A stretch of 64,000 bases of DNA from JASGDC01 sp047605865 (GTDB taxonomy: Bacteria; Actinomycetota; Actinomycetes; Actinomycetales; Micrococcaceae): NCBI GenBank assembly GCA_047605865.1, contig JASGFC010000006.1, positions 1-64,000 on the forward strand, read 5' to 3'. The first letter of the stretch is position 1. Every line of letters begins with the position of its first letter. A program made the position numbers and the translations under genes. Below are positions 9,495-18,047 of the stretch, piece after piece. The notes beneath the pieces are model-generated. The model saw only the letters and a list, made by a program, of their open reading frames with translations. It made no database searches and was not told the DNA's origin.

Positions 9495-9556
9495 CTATGT
9501 GCGTTTATCGTGAAATAGTGCGTTTGAGCGTGCACTTTTACGATAAATGCACATAG
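9495..9556. repeat. long intergenic hairpin downstream of der
   Basis: CTATGTGCGTTTATCGTGAAA at 9495-9515 pairs with its near reverse complement at 9536-9556, with two G.T-type mismatches in 21 positions. The 20-nt loop has a nested inverted repeat, AGTGC...GCACT. No T-run follows, so it is not a textbook terminator, although it sits 24 nt after der. It resembles in size and position the hairpins at 14195, 17062, 22318 and 33717. Confidence 0.7.
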
Positions 9557-9783
9557 AACACTCAAAAAGTTCTTACTCAACTCATTCTCACAGGCAGCAA
9601 TAAATTTGTTGTAAAAATGAGATATTTACCTCTAAGCACTGATGTGACTACGATAGAGCCAATGATGAAGTAACAAGTTTCATGATTATCCTTGCTTTGA
9701 TTACAAAATTGGTGCTGTGTATGTGATTATAGGAATGGGTAAACAAGATACCCTTTTTTACTTTTCAATGGAGAGGAGCGCCT
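9557..9783 (+). other. non-coding leader region before the sugar ABC operon
   Basis: Together with the hairpin this makes a gene-free gap of 313 nt. It is AT-rich and no credible ORF was found. A TTGATT-17 bp-TATGTG pair around 9697-9725 could be a weak promoter. GGGTA at 9737-9741 pairs with TACCC at 9749-9753 and is followed by six Ts (9754-9759), a small terminator- or attenuator-like hairpin directly ahead of the GGAGAGGAG ribosome binding site of the ABC operon. An operator for a sugar-responsive repressor would also fit. Confidence 0.4.
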
Positions 9784-10881
9784 GTGGCAAGTGTTACCTT
9801 TGACAAGGCAACTCTACAGTACCCAGGTACTGAGAAACCTGCTGTTGACTCGCTTGATATAGCAATCAAAGACGGTGAGTTTCTTGTTCTAGTTGGCCCA
9901 TCTGGGTGTGGTAAATCAACCACATTGCGAATGTTAGCTGGCTTGGAGCACAACACTGGTGGACATATTTTTATTGGTGATAGAGATGTCAGCGATGTGC
10001 CGCCCAAAGAGCGTGATATCGCAATGGTTTTTCAAAACTATGCGCTGTATCCACACATGACAGTAGCAGATAACATGGGCTTTGCGCTCAAAATCGCTGG
10101 TGTTAGCAAAGAAGAACGTGCACAGAAAGTTCAAAGAGCAGCACAGCTGCTAGACCTTGAGCAATATCTTGACCGAAAACCAAAAGAATTATCTGGTGGT
10201 CAGCGGCAACGTGTTGCCATGGGGCGTGCTATCGTGCGAAACCCTCAAGTTTTCTTGATGGATGAGCCGCTTTCTAACCTCGATGCAAAATTGCGTGTAC
10301 AGACACGTACCCAGATTGCTTCTTTGACTCGAGAGCTTGGAGTCACTACTGTTTACGTAACTCACGATCAGGTTGAAGCAATGACTATGGGAGATAGAGT
10401 AGCAGTTCTTAAAGATGGAATTTTGCAGCAATGTGCCAGTCCACGTGAACTCTATGACCGCCCAGCTAATGCTTTTGTAGCAGGTTTCATTGGGTCTCCT
10501 TCCATGAATATCTTAGAACTACCTATTGACGATGGTGGAGTTCAGTTTGGTGGAACAAAGTTTAAGATTCCGCAGCAAGTTTTCAACGAAGTTCAGAATG
10601 ATACTGTTCTTGTTGGTGTACGCCCTGAAGATTTAAGTATGGTCAATGAAGGTACAGCTTCAGGACTTAACGTAGTAGTAGATATCGTGGAAGAACTTGG
10701 TGCAGATGCTTATGTTTACGGGCATTGCACGATTGATGGCAAAAAGCATACTATTGTTTCTCGTGCTTCTGGGCGTAAACCACCAGTAGCTGGCGAAACT
10801 ATTACTGTATTCCCTGATGTAGAGCAAGTACATCTCTTTGATTCAAAGACAGGTGAGCGACTTGACAACCAAGACGATTAG
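9784..10881 (+). CDS. carbohydrate ABC importer ATPase, UgpC/MsmK type
   Basis: ATPase subunit powering a CUT1-family sugar importer on the inner face of the membrane. The 365 residues hold Walker A GPSGCGKSTT, Q-loop VFQNYALYPHM, signature LSGGQRQRVAMGRA, Walker B VFLMDEPLSNLD and the H-loop TVYVTHDQ, then a C-terminal MalK-type regulatory domain (about 240-365, VGVRPEDL). Start is GTG 9784, supported by GGAGAGGAG upstream. It precedes two permeases and a binding protein. Substrate is unknown; related ATPases often serve several importers. Confidence 0.93.
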   Translation: MASVTFDKATLQYPGTEKPAVDSLDIAIKDGEFLVLVGPSGCGKSTTLRMLAGLEHNTGGHIFIGDRDVSDVPPKERDIAMVFQNYALYPHMTVADNMGFALKIAGVSKEERAQKVQRAAQLLDLEQYLDRKPKELSGGQRQRVAMGRAIVRNPQVFLMDEPLSNLDAKLRVQTRTQIASLTRELGVTTVYVTHDQVEAMTMGDRVAVLKDGILQQCASPRELYDRPANAFVAGFIGSPSMNILELPIDDGGVQFGGTKFKIPQQVFNEVQNDTVLVGVRPEDLSMVNEGTASGLNVVVDIVEELGADAYVYGHCTIDGKKHTIVSRASGRKPPVAGETITVFPDVEQVHLFDSKTGERLDNQDD

Positions 10882-11839
10882 CCCAGATTCTGCGCAGTTA
10901 CAGAAGCAGCCTGCTCAAACACCACCGAAGAAGGTATCAAGTAGTTTCACTTCTAACGGACTTAAATATAAAGAGTATGGTGCCTTCCTTGCTTTTGCGC
11001 TTCCAAATATTATTTTAATTTTGGTCTTTATCTATAACCCATTGTTGAACAATATTGTTTATTCTTTTACAAACTGGCAGCTGGGAGCACAGGTAACTCA
11101 ATGGGTTGGTTTTGCAAACTATAAACGGTGGTTCACAGATCCTGCTAGTTGGGATGTCATGCGAATAACCGCAATATTTGCCGTGGCAACAGTAGGTGGA
11201 ACACTCATCTTAGGAATGGGTATTGCCATGGCTTTAAACCAAAAAGTTAAAGGTAAAGTTCAAGCTGTTGCAAGGTCTTCAGTCTTTGCCCCTTACGTAC
11301 TTTCTGGTGTTGGTGTTGGGCTGGTTTGGCTCTTCATCTTTGACCCAATGTATGGTGCACTTGCTGGCATGCTCAAATGGTTTGGTATCAATTCGCCGGA
11401 CTGGTATCAGGATCGTGGTTGGGCACTTTTGATGGTCATTATTGTGTACATTTGGAAAAACCTTGGTTATGCAGCCATCGTTTATTTAGCGGCTCTACAA
11501 GCGATTAACCCAAGTGTTCTTGAAGCAGCAGAAATTGATGGTGCAACTGGTTTCACTAGATTCCGTAAAATCATTTTCCCACTGCTTTCTCCAACAACGT
11601 TTTTCCTTTTAACTACCACGATACTTAACTCACTTCAGGCTTTTGACTTGATTAAGATTATGACTTCTGGTGGTCCGCTCAATGGAACAACAACGTTGAT
11701 GTATCAGGTTTATCAAGAAGCCTTTGAAAATAGTCGTGCAGGATATTCAGCTGCTGTTGGTACTATCTTGTTCATCATTCTCTTAGGATTAACTATTTTC
11801 CAGATGCGTGTGCTTGAGAAGAAGGTGCATTACTCATGA
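10862..11839 (+). CDS. carbohydrate ABC transporter permease, MalF/UgpA type
   Basis: Inner-membrane permease of the CUT1 importer with six predicted transmembrane segments starting near FLAFALPNIILILVF and the EAA loop (EAAEIDGATGFTRFRKIIFPLL) that docks on the ATPase. A polar Gln/Pro/Lys-rich tail precedes the first helix. The start is uncertain: TTG 10862 has AGGTGAG ending 4-5 nt upstream and is preferred; GTG 10853 and TTG 10838 are in frame. It overlaps the ATPase gene by about 20 nt and the next permease by 4 nt. Confidence 0.88.
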   Translation: MTTKTISPDSAQLQKQPAQTPPKKVSSSFTSNGLKYKEYGAFLAFALPNIILILVFIYNPLLNNIVYSFTNWQLGAQVTQWVGFANYKRWFTDPASWDVMRITAIFAVATVGGTLILGMGIAMALNQKVKGKVQAVARSSVFAPYVLSGVGVGLVWLFIFDPMYGALAGMLKWFGINSPDWYQDRGWALLMVIIVYIWKNLGYAAIVYLAALQAINPSVLEAAEIDGATGFTRFRKIIFPLLSPTTFFLLTTTILNSLQAFDLIKIMTSGGPLNGTTTLMYQVYQEAFENSRAGYSAAVGTILFIILLGLTIFQMRVLEKKVHYS

Positions 11840-12741
11840 GTACTTCTGTACAAACAACTCCAACTAGTACAACTCCAGTGGCGCCAAAGCCTGAGAAAGC
11901 TCTTTCGAAGGAAAATATCAGTGCAACACTGCTTACTGGGTATGTACCTTTGATTGTTGCAACACTAGTGATGATTTTGCCATTGCTTTGGATGTTCCTT
12001 TCATCCTTTAAGCAAGCAAACGAAATCTTTAATATTCCAATCCAGTGGTTCCCACACAGCGCGTACACTGAGAACTACACGCATGCTTTGCAAAAAGTTC
12101 CTTTTGATCGCTTCTTTGTGAACTCAGTTATTGTTACTATCTTTGGTGCAGGCATTAAAGTATTTCTAGCAATTCTAACTGCCTATGCACTCGTGTTTAT
12201 TAAGTTCCCAGCTAAGAACTTAATCTTCACTCTCATTTTGGTGACCTTGATGGTTCCACCACAAGTTGCACTTTTACCAAACTACGCATTAATTGCTGGT
12301 TTAGGATTGAAGAATACTTATGCTGGTATTATCTTGCCAGGATTAGCAAGTGCTTTTGGTACTTTCTTGTTGCGTCAGCAGTTTATGACTTTACCAAAGT
12401 CTTTGCTGGAAGCAGCAGAACTTGAAGGTGCGGGACACTGGAAGCGCCTGTGGCAGATAGTTGTTCCTATCTCCATGCCTACCATTGCAACAGTAACTTT
12501 GGTTTCAATTGTGTATGAGTGGAACGATTACCTCTGGCCATTAATTATCACGGATGATCCAAATAAAATGACTCTTCCTGTTGGGCTAAGCTTATTGCAG
12601 TCTTCTGAATCTGGTTCAACTGACTGGGGTATGCTCATGGCAGGTTCTGTCATGGTCATTCTACCTATTTTGGTCATCTTCTTAGCGCTACAACGCTATA
12701 TCGTAGCAGGTATGACTCAAGGAGCGGTGACAGGTGAGTAA
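11836..12741 (+). CDS. carbohydrate ABC transporter permease, MalG/UgpE type
   Basis: Second permease of the importer, 301 residues with about six membrane helices and the EAA motif EAAELEGAGHWKRLWQIVVP. A Thr/Pro-rich cytosolic tail precedes helix 1 (about residue 35). The start overlaps the upstream stop (ATGA) and the end overlaps the binding-protein start by 8 nt, so the four genes are translationally coupled. MalG-type permeases end with a short tail after the last helix, as here. Confidence 0.92.
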   Translation: MSTSVQTTPTSTTPVAPKPEKALSKENISATLLTGYVPLIVATLVMILPLLWMFLSSFKQANEIFNIPIQWFPHSAYTENYTHALQKVPFDRFFVNSVIVTIFGAGIKVFLAILTAYALVFIKFPAKNLIFTLILVTLMVPPQVALLPNYALIAGLGLKNTYAGIILPGLASAFGTFLLRQQFMTLPKSLLEAAELEGAGHWKRLWQIVVPISMPTIATVTLVSIVYEWNDYLWPLIITDDPNKMTLPVGLSLLQSSESGSTDWGMLMAGSVMVILPILVIFLALQRYIVAGMTQGAVTGE

Positions 12742-14128
12742 TCTTATAAATCGACGTAATTTTCTTGGGTTATCAATGGCTGGAATTGCCTCAGTAGGGC
12801 TTTCTGGCTGTATGGTGGGAGCCAAAATTGGTGGAGAACCAGGCGAAGTCCAAGAATTTACTGATTGGACTAACGTCAAACCAGCTCCAAAAATAGATTT
12901 TTGGTCTACGCACCCTGGTACTTCGCAAGATACAGAACAAGCAATCGTAGATGCCTTCAATGCTTCACAAAATGATGTGAAGGTCAACCTTGTTACTGCA
13001 GGTAAAGACTATGATGAAGCAGCACAAAAGTTTCAAACAGCCTTAGCTTCAAAACAGCTACCTGGGGTCACGATGTTCTCAGATGTGTGGTGGTTCAGGT
13101 ATTATCTCAACCAAAGCATTACTCCCTTGAATTCACTGATGACTCACTTGCAGTTTGACAATGCAGACTATCAAGATGAGTTCATGAAAGATTATGTTTA
13201 TTCAGGCAAACAGTGGGCAGTTCCATATGCGCGTTCAACACCGTTGTTTTATTACAATAAAACGCACTGGAAGAATGCTGGTTTACCGGATCGTGCACCT
13301 ACAACATGGGATGAATTAGCAGGCTGGGCGCCACAGATTAAAGCTGCAAATTCCAGCATTAAATCTGTTTTCGAATTCCCTAACGTCAATGACTACATTG
13401 ATTGGCAGATTGAGTCTTTGCTCTGGGGCGAAGGGGCAGCTATTTCAAATGGTTGGGATATTACCTTTGATCAAGCACCTGCTGTAGCTGCTATGACTAA
13501 ATTCCAGAATTGGATTTACAAAGATAAGTGGGCTGCTGTTTCTCCGAACCTAGCAACGGCTGATATGGGTGCTCAAGCAACGAGCTGTACCATAAGCTCT
13601 ACCGGCTCCATGTCTGGTTTGTTGAAGAGCACTGACGGAAAGTTTGACGTTGGTGCTGGTTTCATGCCAGGTGGTTCAAAGGTTCAAGGTAAGGTAACAC
13701 CAACTGGTGGTGCTGGTCTTGGGATCCCTCAAGGTATCACTCCTGAGGAGAAGCTGTCTGCTGGAATGTTCTTGAAGTTCCTCACGAACCCAGAAAATTC
13801 GGCTAAATTCTCTGACGCAACAGGATATATTCCAGTGCGTAAAAGCGCTGATACCACTGAGCTTTATCAGAAGATGCCATTAGCTAAGATTGCAGTCAAT
13901 CAGATGGCTCAAGCTCGTCCTCAAGATTATGGACGCGTTTTTATTCCTGGTTCTTCTTTGATTATTGGAGATGCTGTAGGGCAGATTTTTACTCAAAAAG
14001 GTGATCCTCAATCTACACTTTCTTCTGCTGCTCAGAAGATCAAGAGCAATTATGAAAACGATGTGCAGTCGCACTTAGCAAAAAGTGATTCTAGCGCAAG
14101 TGCTAGTGCTTCGCCAAAAGCAAGTTAG
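12734..14128 (+). CDS. sugar-binding lipoprotein of CUT1 ABC importer, Tat-type signal
   Basis: Extracytoplasmic solute-binding protein (family 1, MalE/UgpB-like) of 464 residues. The N-terminus has a twin-arginine motif (NRRNFLGL, Arg7-Arg8) and a lipobox ending at Cys26 (LSGC), so it is likely exported folded by Tat and lipid-anchored. Ahead of the core is a short polar linker; the C-terminus is a Ser/Ala-rich tail. GTG 12734 is supported by GGAG 9 nt upstream. A rho-independent terminator follows. The ligand cannot be told; no glycosidase or LacI-type regulator flanks the operon. Confidence 0.9.
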   Translation: MSNLINRRNFLGLSMAGIASVGLSGCMVGAKIGGEPGEVQEFTDWTNVKPAPKIDFWSTHPGTSQDTEQAIVDAFNASQNDVKVNLVTAGKDYDEAAQKFQTALASKQLPGVTMFSDVWWFRYYLNQSITPLNSLMTHLQFDNADYQDEFMKDYVYSGKQWAVPYARSTPLFYYNKTHWKNAGLPDRAPTTWDELAGWAPQIKAANSSIKSVFEFPNVNDYIDWQIESLLWGEGAAISNGWDITFDQAPAVAAMTKFQNWIYKDKWAAVSPNLATADMGAQATSCTISSTGSMSGLLKSTDGKFDVGAGFMPGGSKVQGKVTPTGGAGLGIPQGITPEEKLSAGMFLKFLTNPENSAKFSDATGYIPVRKSADTTELYQKMPLAKIAVNQMAQARPQDYGRVFIPGSSLIIGDAVGQIFTQKGDPQSTLSSAAQKIKSNYENDVQSHLAKSDSSASASASPKAS

Positions 14129-14140
14129 TTGCTTAACTTT

Positions 14141-14178
14141 AAGACCCGTTGCACGATGGTGTGGCGGGTCTTTTATTT
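14141..14178 (+). terminator. rho-independent terminator of sugar ABC operon
   Basis: AAGACCCG (14141-14148) pairs with CGGGTCTT (14165-14172), followed by a T-rich run. It lies 13 nt after the binding-protein stop. Confidence 0.8.
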
Positions 14179-14194
14179 CAGTACAGCTTTCGAC

Positions 14195-14254
14195 TTCGTG
14201 ACTTTTGGTTATTTTCGTGAGAAATAGCTCACGAAAATAACCAAAAGTCACGAA
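14195..14254. repeat. 60-nt perfect inverted repeat, copy 1 of a dispersed element
   Basis: Two perfectly complementary 27-nt arms (14195-14221 and 14228-14254) flank the 6-nt loop AAATAG. The core CTTTTGGTTAT...TTCGTGAG recurs in the hairpin at 33717-33762. It lies between convergent genes, 30 nt beyond the rsgA stop. There is no T-run on either strand. Confidence 0.85.
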
Positions 14255-14284
14255 CTGTTAGGTGATATGCTTCAGAGCATTACC

Positions 14285-15292
14285 TTAGCTCAAGTTTTTC
14301 AACAATCTGCGTAGAGAATCGACTCTGCTTGCTAATCTTGCATCTTCTGGGCTTTTAGACAACAGGGTATCAATACCACAGTTAGTAGCTTCAGCATTGT
14401 GCAGGCACCCTTTTTCGCACTCAGTGGTGGCTTGCAGAATTTCAGGAAAGCCATTGAGAATATCATCACGATTTACATGCGCTAAACCAAAAGAACGAAT
14501 ACCAGGAGTATCAATAAGCCAACCACCATTTTTTAACTGTACAGCCAGAGTGGATGAAGTAGTATGTCTACCTCTTCCAGTTGTTTCGTTGACATGACCA
14601 ACTGATCTATCTGAACCAGAAAGCGTGTTTGTTAGAGTTGACTTTCCTACTCCAGAATGACCTGCTAGAACCGAGACCTTTCCTTGTAAAACATCTTTGA
14701 GCTTTTTCAAAGAATCAGCATTGACTTTTCCATCGTGCATAAAGCTTTCAAAAACCTTGACCCCTAGTGGTTCATAATGTTCCCTTAGTGCAGTAGCTGT
14801 TGCTAAGTCAGTTTTAGTTACGCACAGAGAAGGTTTGATCTCAGCGGCTATGGCTGCAACTATCATGCGGTCTATTAAACCGGTTCGTGGTTCTGGTTCA
14901 GCTGCTGCAGTCACTATCAATAAATTATCAACATTTGCAACAAGAATACGTTCTTGCTTGTCGGTATCATCGCCACTACGTCGCAAGAAATTTCTGCGCT
15001 GTTCAATGCGCACAATACGAGCTAAAGAGCCTTCAGTTCCTGAAGTATCTCCAACCAATGCAACGATATCACCTGGTACGATAGCTTCTTTGCGAAGTTC
15101 TTTGGCGCGCATGGCAGTCACTTCATGTTCGTCTTTAGAGTCTGTTGAAATAACCGTGGTATACCTACCTCGATCAACTGCAATAACTAGTGCTTTAATA
15201 GCCTCTTTATGTTGTGGGCGATCCTTAGTCCGTGGCCGATTTGCTTTGGGATTAGGCCGAGCTTTGTATTCGTAGTTATCCCATTTACTCAT
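14285..15292 (-). CDS. rsgA: ribosome small subunit-dependent GTPase RsgA
   Basis: Circularly permuted GTPase that checks 30S subunit maturation. The 335 residues show an N-terminal OB fold, the permuted order of motifs (TKTD before the P-loop GHSGVGKST, then DTPG) and a C-terminal zinc site with CEKGC and a later Cys near residue 300. ATG 15292 is chosen because upstream codons in the same frame encode sequence unlike the family and lie within aroA. It overlaps the aroA stop by 8 nt, forming an aroA-rsgA operon seen in many actinobacteria. Confidence 0.93.
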   Translation of the reverse strand: MSKWDNYEYKARPNPKANRPRTKDRPQHKEAIKALVIAVDRGRYTTVISTDSKDEHEVTAMRAKELRKEAIVPGDIVALVGDTSGTEGSLARIVRIEQRRNFLRRSGDDTDKQERILVANVDNLLIVTAAAEPEPRTGLIDRMIVAAIAAEIKPSLCVTKTDLATATALREHYEPLGVKVFESFMHDGKVNADSLKKLKDVLQGKVSVLAGHSGVGKSTLTNTLSGSDRSVGHVNETTGRGRHTTSSTLAVQLKNGGWLIDTPGIRSFGLAHVNRDDILNGFPEILQATTECEKGCLHNAEATNCGIDTLLSKSPEDARLASRVDSLRRLLKNLS

Positions 15293-16586
15293 TGTGAACC
15301 TTAGCGGAGAGCATGTTATTCCAGAGTTTAACAAAGTCAGGCATGGTCTTTGATGTGGTCTCAATATTTTCAATTGCAATGCCTGGAATTTTTAGCCCTA
15401 AAATTGCAGCAGTAGTAGCCATACGATGATCGTGATATGTCTTAAAATTTGCGCCATGAAGTTTACTTGGCGTAAAGGCAAGAGAATCTTTTCTTTCGCT
15501 TACTTTTCCACCAAGATTGGTAAATTCAGTGTTAAGAGCTTTTAGTCGATCTGTTTCATGGCCACGAAGATGCTCAATACCAGTGATTTCACTTGGGTCG
15601 GGTGCCAACAAACATAAAGCAGCTAAATTTGGAGCAAGTTCACCAACTGCAGATAAGTCAAGAGTGCCAGGACTTTGAAGTTGATCAGGACCAGTAAAGA
15701 ACATTGTTCCATCACGATATTGTGTAGTTCCACCAAATCTTTGGAGCAACTGCGGCAGCTGGAAACCTGCCTGTGTGCTGTGTTCTGGCCAATGAGGGAT
15801 TTCAACAGTGCCGCCGGTAACCATTGCAGCACAGGCAAAAGGGGCAGCATTTGAAAGATCAGGTTCTACTGTTACTTCAAAAGGAGATAGAGTCTGTGGT
15901 TTAATTGTCCATCGTGCTGGTTCTTCAAAGGAAGTTTCTATACCTAAGCTTTCTAATGTTTTACAAGTCATGTTAATGTGTGGCAAGCTTGGCAAGTTTG
16001 TGCCCGTATGGATAATCTCAAGACCTTGTTGGCATCTAAAAGAAATGAGAAGTAAAGCAGTAATGAATTGAGAGGAGGAACTAGCGTCAATTTCAATTTT
16101 TCCACCTTCAACAATGCCAGTTCCGTGTACTGTAAAAGGAAGTGAGTTGCCATTGTGCCGTGTGACTTTTACACCAAGTTTTTCAAGAGAATCTAAAGTG
16201 GTTTTCATCGGGCGTATTTGTGCTTGTTCATCACCGTCAAAAAGGGTATCTCCTTTTCTGAATGCAGCAAGAAGGGGTGCAAAACGCATCACGGTTCCAG
16301 CCAAGCCACAATCAATTTTTACAGTGTCTTCTTTAAAGCTAGGCACGATGGTTGCAGTGCTGCCGTTCTTCTCAATAGAAGCACCTAATGAAGAAAGTGC
16401 TTGTTCCATCAACTGCCCATCACGAGCATTGAGAACGTTGTGAATTGTGCTGGTTCCGTTAGCGAGAGATGCAAGAAATAGGTAGCGATTACTGAGAGAT
16501 TTTGAGGCCGGAACTACAACAGCAGCATTGAGCTTATGTGTGGCGTGTGGAGCTTTCCACCATCGTGCTGTTAGCTGAGAAACCAT
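15285..16586 (-). CDS. aroA: 3-phosphoshikimate 1-carboxyvinyltransferase (EPSP synthase)
   Basis: Joins shikimate 3-phosphate and phosphoenolpyruvate in the shikimate pathway. The 433 residues match the two-domain family fold, with PASKSLSNRYLFLA near the N-terminus, GLAGTVMRF (family GNAGT region) and the late DHRMATT motif. The ATG has no Shine-Dalgarno; TAAAAT ends 6 nt before it, suggesting a leaderless transcript. It is followed by rsgA. Substitution of Asn by Leu in the usual GNAGT motif is common in actinobacterial enzymes and may affect inhibitor binding. Confidence 0.93.
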   Translation of the reverse strand: MVSQLTARWWKAPHATHKLNAAVVVPASKSLSNRYLFLASLANGTSTIHNVLNARDGQLMEQALSSLGASIEKNGSTATIVPSFKEDTVKIDCGLAGTVMRFAPLLAAFRKGDTLFDGDEQAQIRPMKTTLDSLEKLGVKVTRHNGNSLPFTVHGTGIVEGGKIEIDASSSSQFITALLLISFRCQQGLEIIHTGTNLPSLPHINMTCKTLESLGIETSFEEPARWTIKPQTLSPFEVTVEPDLSNAAPFACAAMVTGGTVEIPHWPEHSTQAGFQLPQLLQRFGGTTQYRDGTMFFTGPDQLQSPGTLDLSAVGELAPNLAALCLLAPDPSEITGIEHLRGHETDRLKALNTEFTNLGGKVSERKDSLAFTPSKLHGANFKTYHDHRMATTAAILGLKIPGIAIENIETTSKTMPDFVKLWNNMLSAKVHNE

Positions 16587-16700
16587 AGGGTTATTTTAAC
16601 CTATAATCTAGCAAGCTTTCAGTAAAAAGTCGTACTATAGAAGTGTCTTAATCATAAGATTATCAATCTGTATAGATTATAGAAAAGGAAATGAGGAATC

Positions 16701-16991
16701 ATGAAAGACGAACAGAAACTTGCTGAAGGCGAAACAGTAGAACTTAAAGATCAGAATAGTGGTTGTGCTTGCAATGACGATAGCAACGATGATGCTTGCT
16801 GCCAGGATGATGCAAATCAGAACAAAGCCACTGACACTGATTCAGATTTAGAAGATGCTGATACAGATGATGAAGCTGGAGCAGGTGCAACCGAAACACT
16901 TTCTTCTGACGATGAAGATGACTCTGATGAAGATTCAGAAGAGGAAGAAGACGAAGATCACGAGACTAACAACGACAAAGAAGATTACTAA
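16701..16991 (+). CDS. very acidic Cys-containing small protein of unknown function
   Basis: A 96-residue product that I do not recognise. It is dominated by Asp, Glu, Ser and Thr, has no hydrophobic core or signal peptide, and contains four Cys near residues 23-36 (CAC and CC), so metal binding is possible but unproven. GAGGAA precedes the ATG and a strong terminator follows, which supports a real monocistronic gene. A 24-bp stretch encoding ADTDDEAG recurs exactly in the C-terminal extension of rpsP. It is probably disordered. Confidence 0.7.
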   Translation: MKDEQKLAEGETVELKDQNSGCACNDDSNDDACCQDDANQNKATDTDSDLEDADTDDEAGAGATETLSSDDEDDSDEDSEEEEDEDHETNNDKEDY

Positions 16992-17015
16992 ATCGATAGT
17001 CTCGTACTAAAGTTC

Positions 17016-17055
17016 AAGAGGAGGTGTACGTCACCTCCTCTTTTCTTTTTCCCTT
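17016..17055 (+). terminator. rho-independent terminator of the acidic small-protein gene
   Basis: AAGAGGAGGTG (17016-17026) and CACCTCCTCTT (17032-17042) form an 11-bp stem with a TACGT loop, followed by a T/C-rich run. Confidence 0.88.
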
Positions 17056-17061
17056 TCCTCT

Positions 17062-17127
17062 TCCGCAAATCAGTGCCATTTTCTGAAATTTTAGTGATTT
17101 TTTCAGAAAACAGCACTGACTTGCGGA
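17062..17127. repeat. long intergenic hairpin between convergent genes
   Basis: TCCGCAAATCAGTGC (17062-17076) pairs with GCACTGACTTGCGGA (17113-17127) with one G.T pair; the stem continues inward through TTTTCTGAAA/TTTCAGAAAA. It follows a complete terminator and lies 19 nt beyond the sseA stop, so a second terminator is not obviously needed on the plus strand. Confidence 0.75.
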
Positions 17128-17145
17128 TAGACGGAGGGAGGGGAT

Positions 17146-17937
17146 TTAGGATTCGATATCGTTAACAGGGTCTGCTTCCCATGCAGAATACGAACCTGGG
17201 TAAAGTTTTGCTTGGATACCTGCTATTTCCATAGCTGCAATATTGTGGCACGCTGTAACCCCAGAACCGCAGTAAACAGTGGGGTTATTTAAGCTAGTAA
17301 AGCGTTTCTTTAAGGCATCGGGGCCTAAAAAGTTTCCAGATTCATCAACATTCTCCGTAGTAGGAAGATTGATAGCTCCTGGAATGTGACCAGGACGTTT
17401 ATCTACAGGATTTGGTACTCCTGCGAAGCGCTCGGCAGCACGAGAATCTACTAGCTCATCAGAATGAGCAGGTAAAGCTACCGCCATGTGACCAAAAGTC
17501 CAGTTTACTTGTGTTGAAGTAGCACGATAATTCTCAGTTCCAGAAACTACAGGAAATCCTGCTGCTTCCCAAGCCTGAATTCCACCATCTAGCAGATAAG
17601 TTTGCCTAATCCCAGCATTGCGAAGGAGCCACCACATCCGAGCAGCACTCAAATTTTTGTTGTCATCATAAATCACAACAGTGCTATCAGGCGTTAAACC
17701 CCATTCATTGAGTTGCTGCCCAAAAGCTGTTTCAGCGGGAAGTGGATGCCGCCCATCTGTTGCTTTGCCAGGTCTAGCAAGTTGTTGTTCAAGATCAACA
17801 AAAGTAGCGTCAGCAATATGACCTGCAGCAAATCGCTCTAGATCATCTGTTTTACCAAGCTGCCATCGCACGTCAAAAATCCGAACAGTAGGCATATCAT
17901 GAAGTTCTTGAGCTGAAACTATCACTTTATTTTTCAT
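17146..17937 (-). CDS. sseA: two-domain sulfurtransferase (rhodanese / 3-mercaptopyruvate type)
   Basis: Transfers sulfur from thiosulfate or 3-mercaptopyruvate to a thiophilic acceptor. The 263 residues form two rhodanese domains; the C-terminal one bears the active-site loop CGSGVTA with Cys223, the form typical of mercaptopyruvate sulfurtransferases. No Shine-Dalgarno is visible; TAAACT (17944-17949) lies 6 nt before the ATG. It is a single gene facing away from tag. Confidence 0.88.
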   Translation of the reverse strand: MKNKVIVSAQELHDMPTVRIFDVRWQLGKTDDLERFAAGHIADATFVDLEQQLARPGKATDGRHPLPAETAFGQQLNEWGLTPDSTVVIYDDNKNLSAARMWWLLRNAGIRQTYLLDGGIQAWEAAGFPVVSGTENYRATSTQVNWTFGHMAVALPAHSDELVDSRAAERFAGVPNPVDKRPGHIPGAINLPTTENVDESGNFLGPDALKKRFTSLNNPTVYCGSGVTACHNIAAMEIAGIQAKLYPGSYSAWEADPVNDIES

Positions 17938-18047
17938 GACTTAAGTTTACTACTGTACAACATAGGGGTTGTTAGTAATAAAGAAGTTGCGTCTTTGAGC
18001 TAAGAGTTAAGATATTAGCAAAGGCAAATTTGAAAGGCTTAAGTAAT

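Noticed and set aside
9495..9556. Terminal inverted repeats of an insertion sequence
   Set aside because: No transposase gene or target duplication is near; the arms are too close together to flank a gene.
16282..16571. Possible small plus-strand genes inside aroA and rsgA
   Set aside because: They overlap well-supported enzymes and lack ribosome binding sites and recognisable protein features.
16701..16991. Acidic Cys-containing protein as precursor peptide for the PqqD-like protein
   Set aside because: It lies about 11 kb away on the other strand, has no typical leader/core layout, and no modifying enzyme is nearby.
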